Part shown: positions 43,792 through 54,014 of the stretch, in pieces
How positions within the stretch are numbered: position 1 is the stretch's first letter
How the letters are laid out: each line of letters opens with the position of its first letter
Assembly (NCBI GenBank): GCA_017536555.1
Contig: JAFXHE010000008.1
Span: 1 to 64,000 of the forward strand
Source of the DNA: Alistipes sp.
GTDB lineage: Bacteria; Bacteroidota; Bacteroidia; Bacteroidales; Rikenellaceae
DNA length: 64,000 nucleotides
Reading direction: 5' to 3'
Made by a program: the position numbers and the translations under genes
The notes under the pieces: generated by a model
What the model was told of the DNA's origin: nothing
Databases searched by the model: none
What the model saw: the letters and a program-made list of their open reading frames with translations, nothing else

Positions 43792-45924
43792 ATGAGAGCA
43801 AAATTTTCAGATTTAGAATATAAGGGTGCAGCTGCCACAGAGTGCTGCACTAAAAAGACCGCTCCTAAAGAGGATTGGTTGACAGCCGAGAGAATACCCG
43901 TTAAGGCGGACTACGCGGCTTGCGACCTCGAGGGCATGGAGCATCTGAACTATGCAGCAGGTATCGCTCCCTTCTTGCGCGGTCCCTACTCTACAATGTA
44001 CGTTATGCGTCCCTGGACTATCCGTCAGTACGCAGGTTTCTCTACTGCCGAGGAGTCTAACGCATTCTACCGTCGTAACCTTGCAGCAGGTCAGAAGGGT
44101 CTGTCTGTAGCATTCGACCTTGCAACACACCGTGGCTATGATGCCGACCACCCCCGCGTAGTTGGTGACGTAGGTAAGGCTGGTGTATCTATCTGCTCGG
44201 TTGAGGATATGAAGGTGTTGTTCAACGGTATTCCGTTGGATCAGATGTCTGTGTCTATGACTATGAACGGTGCCGTACTTCCCGTATTGGCATTCTACAT
44301 CGTTGCAGGTTTGGAGCAGGGCTGTACACTTGATCAGCTTGCTGGTACTATCCAGAACGATATCTTGAAGGAGTTTATGGTGCGTAACACATATATCTAT
44401 CCGCCCGAGTTCTCTATGAAGATTATCGCTGACATCTTCGAGTACACATCGAAGAATATGCCCAAGTTCAACTCTATCTCTATCTCTGGTTACCATATGC
44501 AGGAGGCAGGTGCTACCGCAGATATCGAGTTGGCTTACACCCTTGCTGACGGTCTTGAGTATCTCCGCGCAGGTATCAACGCAGGTATGTCTATCGACGC
44601 ATTTGCACCCCGTCTGTCATTCTTCTGGGCTATCGGTATGAACCACTTTATGGAGATTGCCAAGATGCGTGCAGCACGTCTGTTGTGGGCAAAGATTGTT
44701 AAGCGTTTCGAGCCCAAGAACCCCAAGTCTTTGGCACTTCGTACCCACTCACAGACCTCTGGTTGGTCACTTACCGAGCAGGATCCGTTTAACAACGTAG
44801 CACGTACAGCTATCGAGGCTATGGGTGCAGCTCTTGGTCACACACAGTCGTTGCATACCAACGCACTTGATGAGGCTATCGCTCTTCCCACAGACTTCTC
44901 TGCACGTATTGCTCGTAACACCCAGATCTACATTCAGGAGGAGACAAACGTATGCCGCTCTGTAGATCCTTGGGCAGGTTCATACTATGTTGAGACCCTC
45001 ACTAACGAGATTGCACACAAGGCTTGGGAGCACATCGAGGAGATTGAGAAGCTCGGCGGTATGGCAAAGGCTATCGAGACAGGTATTCCCAAGTTGCGTA
45101 TCGAGGAGGCTGCAGCACGTAAGCAGGCACGCATCGACTCTGGCAACGAGACTATCATCGGTGTAAACCGCTTCCGTCTTGAGAAGGAGGCTCCTATCGA
45201 CATCCTTGCTGTGGACAACACAGCGGTACGTGAGAGCCAGGTTAAGCGTCTTCAGGAGCTTCGCGCAAACCGCGACAACGAGGCTGTTAAGAAGGCTCTT
45301 GCAGCTATCACCGAGTGCGTACGCACAGGTGAGGGCAACTTGCTTGCACTCGCTGTTGAGGCAGCAAAGGTACGTGCATCATTGGGCGAGATCTCTGACG
45401 CTTGCGAGGAGGTTGTAGGTCGCTACAAGGCAGTTATTCGTTTGAATTCAGGTGTATATTCAGCAGAGGTGAAATCAGATTCAGCATTCGAGAAGGCAAA
45501 GCAGATGTGTGCTGACTTTGCAAAGAAGGAGGGTCGTCAGCCCCGTATAATGATTGCGAAGCTTGGTCAGGACGGTCACGACCGTGGTGCCAAGGTTGTT
45601 GCAACAGGTTATGCAGATATCGGCTTCGATGTCGATATGGGTCCGTTGTTCCAGACTCCCGAGGAGGCTGCAAAGCAGGCTGTGGAGAACGATGTTCACG
45701 TAGTGGGCGTATCGTCACTTGCCGCAGGTCACCTCACACTCGTTCCGCAGATCATCGCCGAGCTTAAGAAGCTTGGTCGTGAGGATATCGTAGTTGTTGT
45801 GGGTGGTGTTATCCCCGCACAGGACTACGACCAGCTCTATAAGGATGGTGCTGCTGCAATCTTTGGCCCTGGTACTCCCGTGGCTACTGCAGCTATCAAG
45901 ATTATGGAGATCCTCGCCGAGTAA
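43792..45924 (+). CDS. mutB: Methylmalonyl-CoA mutase large (catalytic) subunit
   Basis: A 710-residue subunit with the substrate barrel ([20 protein letters not shown] near residue 65, and [19 protein letters not shown]) and a C-terminal B12-binding domain. The domain contains DGHDRGAKV near residue 594 (DxHxxG, lower axial His), SSLAAGH and a GG loop. It interconverts succinyl-CoA and methylmalonyl-CoA, the B12-dependent step of propionate formation from succinate. It is cotranscribed with mutA; epimerase and decarboxylase genes are not in the window. Confidence 0.97.
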   Translation: MRAKFSDLEYKGAAATECCTKKTAPKEDWLTAERIPVKADYAACDLEGMEHLNYAAGIAPFLRGPYSTMYVMRPWTIRQYAGFSTAEESNAFYRRNLAAGQKGLSVAFDLATHRGYDADHPRVVGDVGKAGVSICSVEDMKVLFNGIPLDQMSVSMTMNGAVLPVLAFYIVAGLEQGCTLDQLAGTIQNDILKEFMVRNTYIYPPEFSMKIIADIFEYTSKNMPKFNSISISGYHMQEAGATADIELAYTLADGLEYLRAGINAGMSIDAFAPRLSFFWAIGMNHFMEIAKMRAARLLWAKIVKRFEPKNPKSLALRTHSQTSGWSLTEQDPFNNVARTAIEAMGAALGHTQSLHTNALDEAIALPTDFSARIARNTQIYIQEETNVCRSVDPWAGSYYVETLTNEIAHKAWEHIEEIEKLGGMAKAIETGIPKLRIEEAAARKQARIDSGNETIIGVNRFRLEKEAPIDILAVDNTAVRESQVKRLQELRANRDNEAVKKALAAITECVRTGEGNLLALAVEAAKVRASLGEISDACEEVVGRYKAVIRLNSGVYSAEVKSDSAFEKAKQMCADFAKKEGRQPRIMIAKLGQDGHDRGAKVVATGYADIGFDVDMGPLFQTPEEAAKQAVENDVHVVGVSSLAAGHLTLVPQIIAELKKLGREDIVVVVGGVIPAQDYDQLYKDGAAAIFGPGTPVATAAIKIMEILAE

Positions 45925-45947
45925 CCTATACTACTCGACAACAAGAG

Positions 45948-45979
45948 AGGGCTGTCCCACCAAAGGACAGCCCTTATTG
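45948..45979 (+). terminator. Terminator of the mutase operon
   Basis: A perfect 10-bp stem AGGGCTGTCC / GGACAGCCCT with a 7-nt loop, followed by TATTGTTT. Confidence 0.75.
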
Positions 45980-46088
45980 TTTACAATGTTGTCCCGTCCT
46001 AAAATAGCGTTACACAAAAACGAGTAAAGCTATGGAAGAAAAGAGTAAATGCTTGTATATCAAGCGTACACAACACCTATATACGACA

Positions 46089-46116
46089 ATGGGCCGAACA
46101 TTGCTGTTCGGCCCAT
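46089..46116. terminator. Perfect 12-bp hairpin without T-tract downstream of the phosphorylase gene
   Basis: A stem ATGGGCCGAACA / TGTTCGGCCCAT with a 4-nt loop, 38 nt past the minus-strand stop at 46154. Neither side has a T-run, so it may be a transcript 3'-end stabiliser or a factor-dependent stop. Confidence 0.5.
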
Positions 46117-46153
46117 CTATCATCGTTGCAGGTGGCTCACACCACCCATACAA

Positions 46154-49100
46154 TTATGCCCACTTAACAAGGGCGAAGTCCATACGGTGCTCGAGCTTGT
46201 CGTTGGTGGGGAATACACGCAATGCGACATCGAACATACCTGTATGCTCTGGCTCATAGTCAAGAGCGAGGGTTACAGTGTTTGCATCAGATGAAACAAC
46301 ACTCAAGCGACGTGTCTCAACAACATTTGCTGCCTGACCAGCCTCAATCTGTGTTGCCACAACCAACTCTGCACCGATATCCTCCTTCTGCAAGCCTGCG
46401 AGGTCGAGAGTAATCTCGAAACGGTACTTCTTACCAACATACATAGCCTCCGACTCAATCTCTGCACGCTTAACATCGAGAATAGTAACATAGTCCCAAG
46501 CGGCAGAGACCTTACGCTTCCAAGCAGCAATCTGACGTGCCATAATGTAGTTGTTGTCGAGCATAAGCTTCTTACGCTCAGCGAGCTTATTGTAGAAACG
46601 CTCCTCGTAGTCAATGAGCATACGGTTTGTAGTGAAGTTAGAGGCGATGTCTGCCACGCACTTCTTAACCGAGTTAACCCAACGGTGAGGTACGCCATCG
46701 TCAGAACGGTCATAGTACAAAGGTACAATCTGCTCCTCGATAGTGTTGTATATCATCTCGGCATCGAGCTCATCCTGGAAACGCTGGTCGGCGTATGTGC
46801 GCTCCATAGGCAACATCCAGCCTGCGCCCTCCTTGTAGCCCTCAACCCACCAGCCGTCGAGAACAGAGAACTGCATAACACCATTCATTACACACTTCTC
46901 GCCCGAAGTACCTGATGCCTCAAGAGGACGTGTAGGTGTATTGAGCCATACGTCAACACCCTGCACCATACGACGAGCAAGCTCCATATCGTAGTTCTGC
47001 AAGAATACAATCTTACCTACGAACTCGGGCATTGCCGATACCTCAACAATACGCTTGATAAGATCCTGTCCTGGCTTATCGTTGGGGTGTGCCTTACCCG
47101 CGAAGATGAACTGCACGGGACGCTCCTTATTGTTTACCAACGCCGACAGACGCTCAAGGTTTGTGAAGAGCAAGTATGCACGCTTATATGTTGCAAAACG
47201 ACGCGCAAAACCGATAGTAAGCACATCGGGCTTGATGCTATCAACAACCTGCACCATCTGACGTGGTGACTGCAAGCGCACCTGTGTAGGATCGCTGAAA
47301 CGCTTACGTATAGTCTTGATAAGACGCTCCTTAAGCACCATACGCTCCTCCCACAACTCGCGGTCATCAATCTTGTGTACACCCTGCCAAGCGGGGATGT
47401 CGTAGGTGTGACCACCAAAGCCCTCGCCGAAGTACTTCTGGTAGAGACGACGCAAGTTCGAAGCAACCCACGTGGGGAAGTGAACACCATTAGTCACATA
47501 ACCGATATGAAGCTCATTCTTGAAGTAGCCTGGCCACATATTGCCGAGAATATCCTTTGACACCTCGCCGTGCAACCAAGATACGCCGTTGACCTCCTGC
47601 GAGAGGTTACAAGCGAGCACCGACATTGAGAACTTCTCGTTGGGGTCGCTCGGGTTTGTCTTACCCAAGTTGATGAACTGATCCCAAGTGATACCCAATA
47701 CATCGGGATAGTGCGACATATACTGACGAAGCATCGACTCGGGGAACGCATCGTGACCTGCGGGAACAGGGGTATGTGTCGTAAAGAGCGATGATGAGCG
47801 GATAACCTCCAAAGCCTCCGAGAATGAGAGGTGCTTCTTTGCGATGAGGTTACGAATACGCTCAATGCCAATAAATGCGGCGTGACCCTCGTTGCAGTGG
47901 TAAACCTCCTGCTTGATACCCATCTTTACGAGGGCGCGGATACCGCCGACGCCAAGCAAAATCTCCTGCTTGAGACGGTTCTCCCAGTCACCACCATAGA
48001 GGTAGTATGTCACCTGACGATCCTCCTCGAGGTTTGCCTCATAGTCGGCATCGAGCAAGAAGAGGTCGGTACGACCTACCTGACACTTCCAAACACGTGC
48101 CGTAAGAGTACGTCCTGGCAGAGCCACCTGTGTAGTAATCCAGTTACCATCCTCGTCACGTACAGGCGATATGGGCAACTTAAAGAAGTTCTGTGCCTCG
48201 TATGTAGCCTCCTGCGCACCCTGTGCCGAGAGACGCTGTGTGAAGTAGCCATAGCGATACAACAGACCTACTGCAACCATAGGCACATTGCGATCTGATG
48301 CCTCCTTGAGGTAGTCACCCGCAAGGATACCAAGACCACCCGAATATATCTTCAATGATGAGTGCAAACCATACTCCATAGAGAAGTATGCAACCTTTGC
48401 GTGCTCGGGAGATGGCTTCTCCGACATATACTCGCAGAACTCCTTATATACAGCATCCATACGCTTCAAGAAGTCCTTATCCTTTGTAAGCTCGTCGAGA
48501 CGTGCCGCAGAGAGCTTGTCGAGCAGAGCGATAGGATTGCGATCAACGCTTACCCACAACTCCTTGTCTGTTGACTCGAACAACTCCTGTGCAGCAGCTG
48601 TCCAGCACCACCACAAGTTACGTGACAACTCCTCCAGCGGCTTAAGACGCTGCGGGATACCCTTCTCAACCATCAAACGGTGCCAAGAGGGACGGTTTGA
48701 GGTAAGCTGCTGACGCACGAAGTTAATCTGCTCCGAGCGACCACCACCGTCGATAAGCACACGGTTAGTACGTGAAATAGAGTTATCCATAGCCTCCTCG
48801 TAAGCAACCTTATACTCGTTGAAGAGCTTTGACCAGAGTGCTGTTGATGATATCTCCTGTGCTGACTTGCGTGTAGAAGCTGCCCTCTCCTCGCTCATAT
48901 CCAAATACTTGCGCAACACATCGGTAATCTGAAGAACAACCTCACGCTCATTGTAGTCGTCACGACGAACAATATCTACGCCCTCGTGCTCCGACTGCTT
49001 TGCAACCCACATACCAAAGCCTGCAAGTGTTGTTGTAACGGTAGGCACGCCATAAGCAACCGACTCTAAAGGAGTGTAGCCCCACGGCTCATAGTATGAC

Positions 49101-50398
49101 GCAAATACGGTAAGGTCAACGCCAGCCAATACATCGTAGTAAGGCATATTGAAGATGCCATCATTGCCATTGAGGTATGTAGGCACGAACAACACCTTTA
49201 CGCGGGATGCCGTCGTTGAGAGGATGCTGCCCTCGATGCTCTGTGACACCTGATCCCAAGCCTCTGACTCAAGGTAGTGAGTAAGGTAACGCTTCTGTGA
49301 TGGGTCTATCGCATAGCTCTTATCCTCGAGGTGCTGTGCCAAGTCCTGACGCACGCCTGCGGTGGCTGCGGGCACTGCGATAACTGCAAGTACGTCGCGC
49401 TCCAAGTTACTTGATGCAAGCTGCTTGAGTGACTCAAGGAATACGTCGATACCCTTGTTACGATACTCATAGCGACCACTTGTAGCAACAATCAGAGGCT
49501 CGCCACGGAACTCATAGTCCCAAGTAGCCTGTGCCACGTCGATAAGCTTGCGACGTGCAGCAGCACGCTTCTCGGCGAGCTTCTCACCCTTCGGAACAAA
49601 GCCATTCTCAAAGCCGTTAGGTGTGATGCGTGTAACCTCACGACCAAGCAGATACTTACATTCGTTAGCCGTGATGTCGCTCACTGTAAGGAATGCATCA
49701 GCATAGGTTGCAGCCGACTTCTCCAATGAGTGCTTCGCCATAACATTGAACTGACGTGCAAGGTCATCGGCATTGAACTTGTGAAGGTCGTTGTAGAGGG
49801 GCAGACGGTTGCCAGCGATGCAACGTCCGATAACTGTAGCGTGTGTAGAGAATACCGTTGCTACATAGGGGGCATTGTCGCGCAAGTAGAGCGAACCTGC
49901 GGCTGCCATCCACTCGTGGAAGTGCGCTACGACCTTATCTGTTGATGCGCACATTGTCTCAACATACGATGCGATAACAACGCCTGCTGCGTGACCAAAC
50001 AACACGGGCTCAACATAGTCCCACTGACCAGACAACGAGTCTACGTGGTAAGAGTCCCACAACTGCTTAAGTATAGCATCCTTCTGACCAAAAAATGATT
50101 TAAAGTCAATAAGTATTGCGATGGGATTACCCTCAATCATCCAACGACCAATACGAACACGAACACCACGATTGTAAAGCGACTCGCGCCACGCCGCCAT
50201 AAGGGTTGTATCCTCCTTGAACTCGGGATTTGCTGCATCCTGCGAGAAGTCGGGACCAATGGTGATATACTTATCACCGAGCAGAGACTTCACCGTAGGT
50301 GCCTTCGAAGCGATAACGGTATGAATACCGCCCACTTTGTTGCATACCTCCCAGCTGACCTCAAACAAATAGCTGGGGGTTAGGTTTACATTACTCAT
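46154..50398 (-). CDS. Fused GT3-like glycogen synthase and GT35 alpha-glucan phosphorylase
   Basis: A 1414-residue bifunctional-looking protein. Residues 1-~560 resemble eukaryote-type (GT3) glycogen synthase: FEVSWEVCNKVGGIHTVI near the start, HFHEWMAAAGSLYL, ITPNGFENGF and PSYYEPWGYTPLES-like segments (here FASYYEPWGYTPLES). From ~586 (LEELSRNLWWCW) it is an alpha-glucan phosphorylase: YFSMEYGLHSSLKIYSGGLG, CNEGHAAF, and the pyridoxal-phosphate loop EASGTSGEKCVMNG with the cofactor Lys near 1168. One chain would build and break alpha-1,4-glucan. The start is the ATG at 50398; an upstream TTG-initiated extension would run across the TACCTTTG promoter box, so it is rejected. Confidence 0.9.
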   Translation of the reverse strand: MSNVNLTPSYLFEVSWEVCNKVGGIHTVIASKAPTVKSLLGDKYITIGPDFSQDAANPEFKEDTTLMAAWRESLYNRGVRVRIGRWMIEGNPIAILIDFKSFFGQKDAILKQLWDSYHVDSLSGQWDYVEPVLFGHAAGVVIASYVETMCASTDKVVAHFHEWMAAAGSLYLRDNAPYVATVFSTHATVIGRCIAGNRLPLYNDLHKFNADDLARQFNVMAKHSLEKSAATYADAFLTVSDITANECKYLLGREVTRITPNGFENGFVPKGEKLAEKRAAARRKLIDVAQATWDYEFRGEPLIVATSGRYEYRNKGIDVFLESLKQLASSNLERDVLAVIAVPAATAGVRQDLAQHLEDKSYAIDPSQKRYLTHYLESEAWDQVSQSIEGSILSTTASRVKVLFVPTYLNGNDGIFNMPYYDVLAGVDLTVFASYYEPWGYTPLESVAYGVPTVTTTLAGFGMWVAKQSEHEGVDIVRRDDYNEREVVLQITDVLRKYLDMSEERAASTRKSAQEISSTALWSKLFNEYKVAYEEAMDNSISRTNRVLIDGGGRSEQINFVRQQLTSNRPSWHRLMVEKGIPQRLKPLEELSRNLWWCWTAAAQELFESTDKELWVSVDRNPIALLDKLSAARLDELTKDKDFLKRMDAVYKEFCEYMSEKPSPEHAKVAYFSMEYGLHSSLKIYSGGLGILAGDYLKEASDRNVPMVAVGLLYRYGYFTQRLSAQGAQEATYEAQNFFKLPISPVRDEDGNWITTQVALPGRTLTARVWKCQVGRTDLFLLDADYEANLEEDRQVTYYLYGGDWENRLKQEILLGVGGIRALVKMGIKQEVYHCNEGHAAFIGIERIRNLIAKKHLSFSEALEVIRSSSLFTTHTPVPAGHDAFPESMLRQYMSHYPDVLGITWDQFINLGKTNPSDPNEKFSMSVLACNLSQEVNGVSWLHGEVSKDILGNMWPGYFKNELHIGYVTNGVHFPTWVASNLRRLYQKYFGEGFGGHTYDIPAWQGVHKIDDRELWEERMVLKERLIKTIRKRFSDPTQVRLQSPRQMVQVVDSIKPDVLTIGFARRFATYKRAYLLFTNLERLSALVNNKERPVQFIFAGKAHPNDKPGQDLIKRIVEVSAMPEFVGKIVFLQNYDMELARRMVQGVDVWLNTPTRPLEASGTSGEKCVMNGVMQFSVLDGWWVEGYKEGAGWMLPMERTYADQRFQDELDAEMIYNTIEEQIVPLYYDRSDDGVPHRWVNSVKKCVADIASNFTTNRMLIDYEERFYNKLAERKKLMLDNNYIMARQIAAWKRKVSAAWDYVTILDVKRAEIESEAMYVGKKYRFEITLDLAGLQKEDIGAELVVATQIEAGQAANVVETRRLSVVSSDANTVTLALDYEPEHTGMFDVALRVFPTNDKLEHRMDFALVKWA

Positions 50399-50799
50399 AA
50401 ATCTTCTATTATAAAAATACTTCGTTTTCCGAAACATAGAGTCGTCGACACCCATTGGATGCCACCGACACAAAAACACCTTTTTCAATTTGCAAAGGTA
50501 ATACAATATATTTAATAAAGAAAATCTTATTAAATAATTTTAATAAATGGTATAAATGTTATGCCGAGCGGTCATTTTTAGGGAGTGAACGGTGAATGCA
50601 AAAACGAGTCATAAAGCAAGGCGCGAACAACCTGCTCTTCAGACATATTCAACAACGCCACTCGAAATGTTCGACGCTTGCTAACTACCAAAAATACGGA
50701 TATTTACACCATATTGTTACTATTTTCATATATTGTGGCTCATATAGTTCAATTAATAGTATTTGGCGTTAAATGTGACAAAATCCCAAAAAAAATACT
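50399..50799. other. Intergenic region between the fusion gene and the sulfate cluster
   Basis: Apart from the minus-strand promoter at 50493-50500 it is AT-rich. A 50-odd-codon open frame from the ATG at about 50594 has no recognisable product and no ribosome site of note. I treat the stretch as non-coding. Confidence 0.5.
50493..50500 (-). promoter_or_regulatory. Promoter of the synthase-phosphorylase fusion gene (-7 TACCTTTG)
   Basis: An exact TAnnTTTG match on the minus strand, 95 nt upstream of the ATG at 50398. Confidence 0.65.
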
Positions 50800-50807
50800 T
50801 ATATTTG
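50800..50807 (+). promoter_or_regulatory. Promoter of the sulfate/sulfotransferase cluster (-7 TATATTTG)
   Basis: An exact TAnnTTTG match, 98 nt before the permease ATG. No terminator or second promoter is visible until after the sulfotransferase gene. Confidence 0.6.
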
Positions 50808-50905
50808 CAGACTAATCGAGCTTACCGCAACTGGTTAGCGCGGCTTACAAAACAACCCACAGATGCCCCATACCGCAAACAGAGCATCTATATAATACAT
50901 TATAA

Positions 50906-52453
50906 ATGAACGATATAAATATATATATAGTTCTTGCGGCAATCGCCTTTATGGTATGGATGTTAATACGTGACAGACTACGTCCTGGCATCTTGCTATT
51001 TAGCATTGTCGTCATCTTTATCTGCACTGGTATCTTGACCCCCAAAGAGGCTCTTGCGGGCTTCTCAAATAAAGGTATGATAACCGTGGCACTGCTCTTT
51101 TTGGTTAGCGAGGGTGTGCGCCGTTCCGACTGCCTCGGCGCGATAATGTCCTTCATATTTCCATCAAAGGAGCGTAGTTCGCTACGCAAGGGTTTGCTCT
51201 ATATTATGGGTGTTGTAGCATCAGCATCAGCATTTCTCAATAACACCCCCATTGTGGTAATCTTCATACCACACATCAAGCAGTGGTGCAGGCGCGTAGG
51301 GCTACCCATAAAGAAATTCCTTATTCCGCTATCGTATGCCGCCATACTCGGTGGTATGTGTACGCTTATCGGCACGTCAACAAACCTTGTGATTCACGGA
51401 CTTATGCTCGACGCTGGATACGAGGGGTTCTCAATGTTTGAGCTTGGCAAGGTGGGTGGAATAATAGCTATTGCTGGCATCGCATACATCGTGCTATTTG
51501 GCGACAAGCGTCTGCCAGGCGACACAACACCACAAAGCTCACAGCAACTCTCCAACGACAACTACCATATAGTAGAGGCGGTGATAGGCCCACGTTTCCC
51601 AGGTATCAACAAGTCGTGGGAGGAGTTTGACTTCAAGAACCACTACCAAGCCGACATAATTCAGATACGCCGCGCAGGTAGCATCATTGAGGATATGCAC
51701 AAAATACGCTTCCGCGAAGGCGACACGCTGGTACTATCTGCCGACGAGCAGTTTATACCCACGTGGGGCGATTCGAGCGTCTTCTTGCTCTTATCCAACG
51801 ACTTGGACTACACGCCAAAGTGTCCCGCGCCAAAGAAGTGGTTTACATTGGGGCTACTCTTAATGATGATTATAGGTGCTACACTCGGCGACACATCATA
51901 CGTCAAGGAGCTCTTCCCAACAGCTACGCTTGATATGTTTTTCTGGGCGTGCGTGGTGACTGTGATAATGGCATTTTGCAATATCTTTCCTCCCAAGAAG
52001 TACACTAAATTTATCTCGTGGGATATACTCATAACCATCGCCTGCGCCCTTGCCATAAGTCAGGCGATGACAAAGTCGGGACTTGCGGACTGGGTTGCAA
52101 GCGGTATGATTGGCTTGGCAAAGGAGATGCCGCCTATCGTCATCCTCGCCATACTCTACGTTGTGACTAACATTATAACCGAGCTTATTACAAATAACGC
52201 TGCCGCAGCCTTCGCCTTTCCTATCGCTATGGCCGCTGCCGAGCAGCTTGGCGTAAACGAGATGCCATTCTTTGTGGCGATATGTATTGCAGCATCGTGC
52301 AGCTTCTCGTCACCCATTGGTTATCAGACAAATATGATTGTGCAGGGTATAGGTGGATACACGTTCAAGGACTTCTTACGTATAGGTCTACCCCTCAACA
52401 TCATAGCCTTTATAATATCAATGATTTTCATCCCTATATTCTGGTCTTTCTAA
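50906..52453 (+). CDS. SLC13/DASS-family permease with RCK_C domain (probable sulfate importer)
   Basis: A 515-residue membrane protein with about ten helices in two halves, each with the SLC13 Asn-Thr/Pro hairpin motifs (SAFLNNTPIVV near 110 and TNNAAAAFAFPIA near 430). Between them a soluble RCK_C/TrkA-C-like domain (about 215-290, DTLVLSADEQF). The general family moves di- and tricarboxylates or sulfate with Na+. Its place directly before cysC-cysD-cysN (3-nt gap) argues strongly for sulfate as substrate, by context. Confidence 0.88.
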   Translation: MNDINIYIVLAAIAFMVWMLIRDRLRPGILLFSIVVIFICTGILTPKEALAGFSNKGMITVALLFLVSEGVRRSDCLGAIMSFIFPSKERSSLRKGLLYIMGVVASASAFLNNTPIVVIFIPHIKQWCRRVGLPIKKFLIPLSYAAILGGMCTLIGTSTNLVIHGLMLDAGYEGFSMFELGKVGGIIAIAGIAYIVLFGDKRLPGDTTPQSSQQLSNDNYHIVEAVIGPRFPGINKSWEEFDFKNHYQADIIQIRRAGSIIEDMHKIRFREGDTLVLSADEQFIPTWGDSSVFLLLSNDLDYTPKCPAPKKWFTLGLLLMMIIGATLGDTSYVKELFPTATLDMFFWACVVTVIMAFCNIFPPKKYTKFISWDILITIACALAISQAMTKSGLADWVASGMIGLAKEMPPIVILAILYVVTNIITELITNNAAAAFAFPIAMAAAEQLGVNEMPFFVAICIAASCSFSSPIGYQTNMIVQGIGGYTFKDFLRIGLPLNIIAFIISMIFIPIFWSF

Positions 52454-52456
52454 CTT

Positions 52457-53065
52457 ATGAACAGCGAGATTGTAAATAACATTCACCCCATATTTGACCG
52501 TATGCAGTCACGCGAGGAGAAGGAGCAGCAGCTCGGTCAGCGCGGCATTACCGTATGGTTCACAGGTCTTTCAGGCTCTGGTAAGAGCACAATCGCCATA
52601 GCCCTTGAGCAGCGTCTTTCACAGATGGGCATATTGTGCCGCATCCTCGATGGCGACAATGTTCGCACGGGCATAAACCGTGGTTTGGGCTTCTCTGAAG
52701 AGGATAGACGCGAGAATATACGCCGCATTGCCGAGGTGTGCAGACTCTTTACGCATACAGGCATCGTGACCCTCGCCGCCTTTGTGTCGCCCACGCAGGA
52801 GCTTCGCACAATGGCAGAGGAGATTATCGGCGCAGAGGATTTTGCTGAAATTCACGTCTCTACACCCCTTGAGGAGTGTGAGCGCAGAGACATCAAGGGG
52901 CTATATGCCAAGGCACGTCGCGGCGAGATTGGCGACTTCACAGGCATAAGCTCGCCCTTTGAGGAGCCACAGCACCCCGCACTGCGCATCGACACCACTA
53001 ATAAGCGTGTTGATGAGTGTGTTGACGAGGTACTTAACATAATTGAGAAACGTATAAAACTATAA
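52457..53065 (+). CDS. cysC: Adenylylsulfate (APS) kinase
   Basis: A 202-residue kinase that phosphorylates APS to PAPS. It has the P-loop GLSGSGKS (37-44), the APS-binding [16 protein letters not shown] segment and the lid ISSPFEEP, all family-specific. Normal length, cytosolic. The gene is 4 nt upstream of cysD. Its presence, with no PAPS reductase nearby, shows the pathway stops at PAPS in this cluster. Confidence 0.97.
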   Translation: MNSEIVNNIHPIFDRMQSREEKEQQLGQRGITVWFTGLSGSGKSTIAIALEQRLSQMGILCRILDGDNVRTGINRGLGFSEEDRRENIRRIAEVCRLFTHTGIVTLAAFVSPTQELRTMAEEIIGAEDFAEIHVSTPLEECERRDIKGLYAKARRGEIGDFTGISSPFEEPQHPALRIDTTNKRVDECVDEVLNIIEKRIKL

Positions 53066-53069
53066 TATT

Positions 53070-53975
53070 ATGTCATACAGTTTGAGTCACCTGAAGGCTC
53101 TCGAAGCAGAGTCCATACATATCATCCGCGAGGTGGCGGCAGAGTTCCGCAACCCGGTGATGCTATACTCTATCGGCAAAGACTCATCAGTAATGGTACG
53201 TCTTGCCGAGAAGGCGTTTGCTCCAGGTAAAGTGCCCTTCCCCCTAATGCACATTGACTCGATGTGGAAGTTCAAGGAGATGGTGGAGTTTCGTGACCGT
53301 TATGCCAAGGAGCACAACTGGAATCTTATCGTCGAGTATAACAAAAAGGCATACGAGGAGGGTGTAGGCCCCTTCACGCACGGAAGCAAGGTACACACCG
53401 ACCTTATGAAGACACAGGCACTGCTTATGGCACTCAAAAAGCACGGCTTCGATGCCGCCTTTGGTGGCGCACGCCGCGACGAGGAGAAGAGCCGCGCCAA
53501 GGAGCGTATATTCTCTTTCCGCAATGAGTTTCAGCAGTGGGATCCCAAGAACCAGCGTCCCGAGCTATGGGATATATACAACACCCGCATAAATGCTGGC
53601 GAGAGCATACGTGTATTCCCGCTATCAAACTGGACAGAGTTAGATGTATGGCAGTATATACGTATGGAGAACATCCCTATTGTGCCGCTATACTACGCCA
53701 AGGAGCGTCCTATCGTCGAGATAGATGGCAACCTTATAATGGCTGATGATGACCGTATGCCCGAGGAGTTGCGCCGACAGGCAAAGATGCGTATGGTACG
53801 CTTCCGCACATTGGGTTGCTACCCGCTCACAGGGGCTATTGACTCGGAGGCTGACACAATAGAAAAGATTGTCGAGGAGATGATGACCACAACCAAGTCG
53901 GAGCGTACTACGCGTGTCATCGACTTCGACCAGGAGGGCAGTATGGAGCAGAAGAAACGCGAAGGATACTTCTAA
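53070..53975 (+). CDS. cysD: Sulfate adenylyltransferase subunit 2
   Basis: The 301-residue PP-loop ATP pyrophosphatase-type subunit, with the loop SIGKDSSVM (34-42), [18 protein letters not shown] and the conserved C-terminal [21 protein letters not shown] end. It makes APS from ATP and sulfate, driven by the CysN GTPase. Length and ends match E. coli CysD (302) closely. Confidence 0.97.
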   Translation: MSYSLSHLKALEAESIHIIREVAAEFRNPVMLYSIGKDSSVMVRLAEKAFAPGKVPFPLMHIDSMWKFKEMVEFRDRYAKEHNWNLIVEYNKKAYEEGVGPFTHGSKVHTDLMKTQALLMALKKHGFDAAFGGARRDEEKSRAKERIFSFRNEFQQWDPKNQRPELWDIYNTRINAGESIRVFPLSNWTELDVWQYIRMENIPIVPLYYAKERPIVEIDGNLIMADDDRMPEELRRQAKMRMVRFRTLGCYPLTGAIDSEADTIEKIVEEMMTTTKSERTTRVIDFDQEGSMEQKKREGYF

Positions 53976-54014
53976 CTTACACGACTCTTTTTCGGTATTA
54001 AATATTCGGAAATT

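Noticed and set aside
50399-50506. N-terminal extension of the synthase-phosphorylase fusion to 50506
   Set aside because: It starts at TTG and contains the TACCTTTG promoter box; the GT3 signature begins directly after the ATG at 50398.
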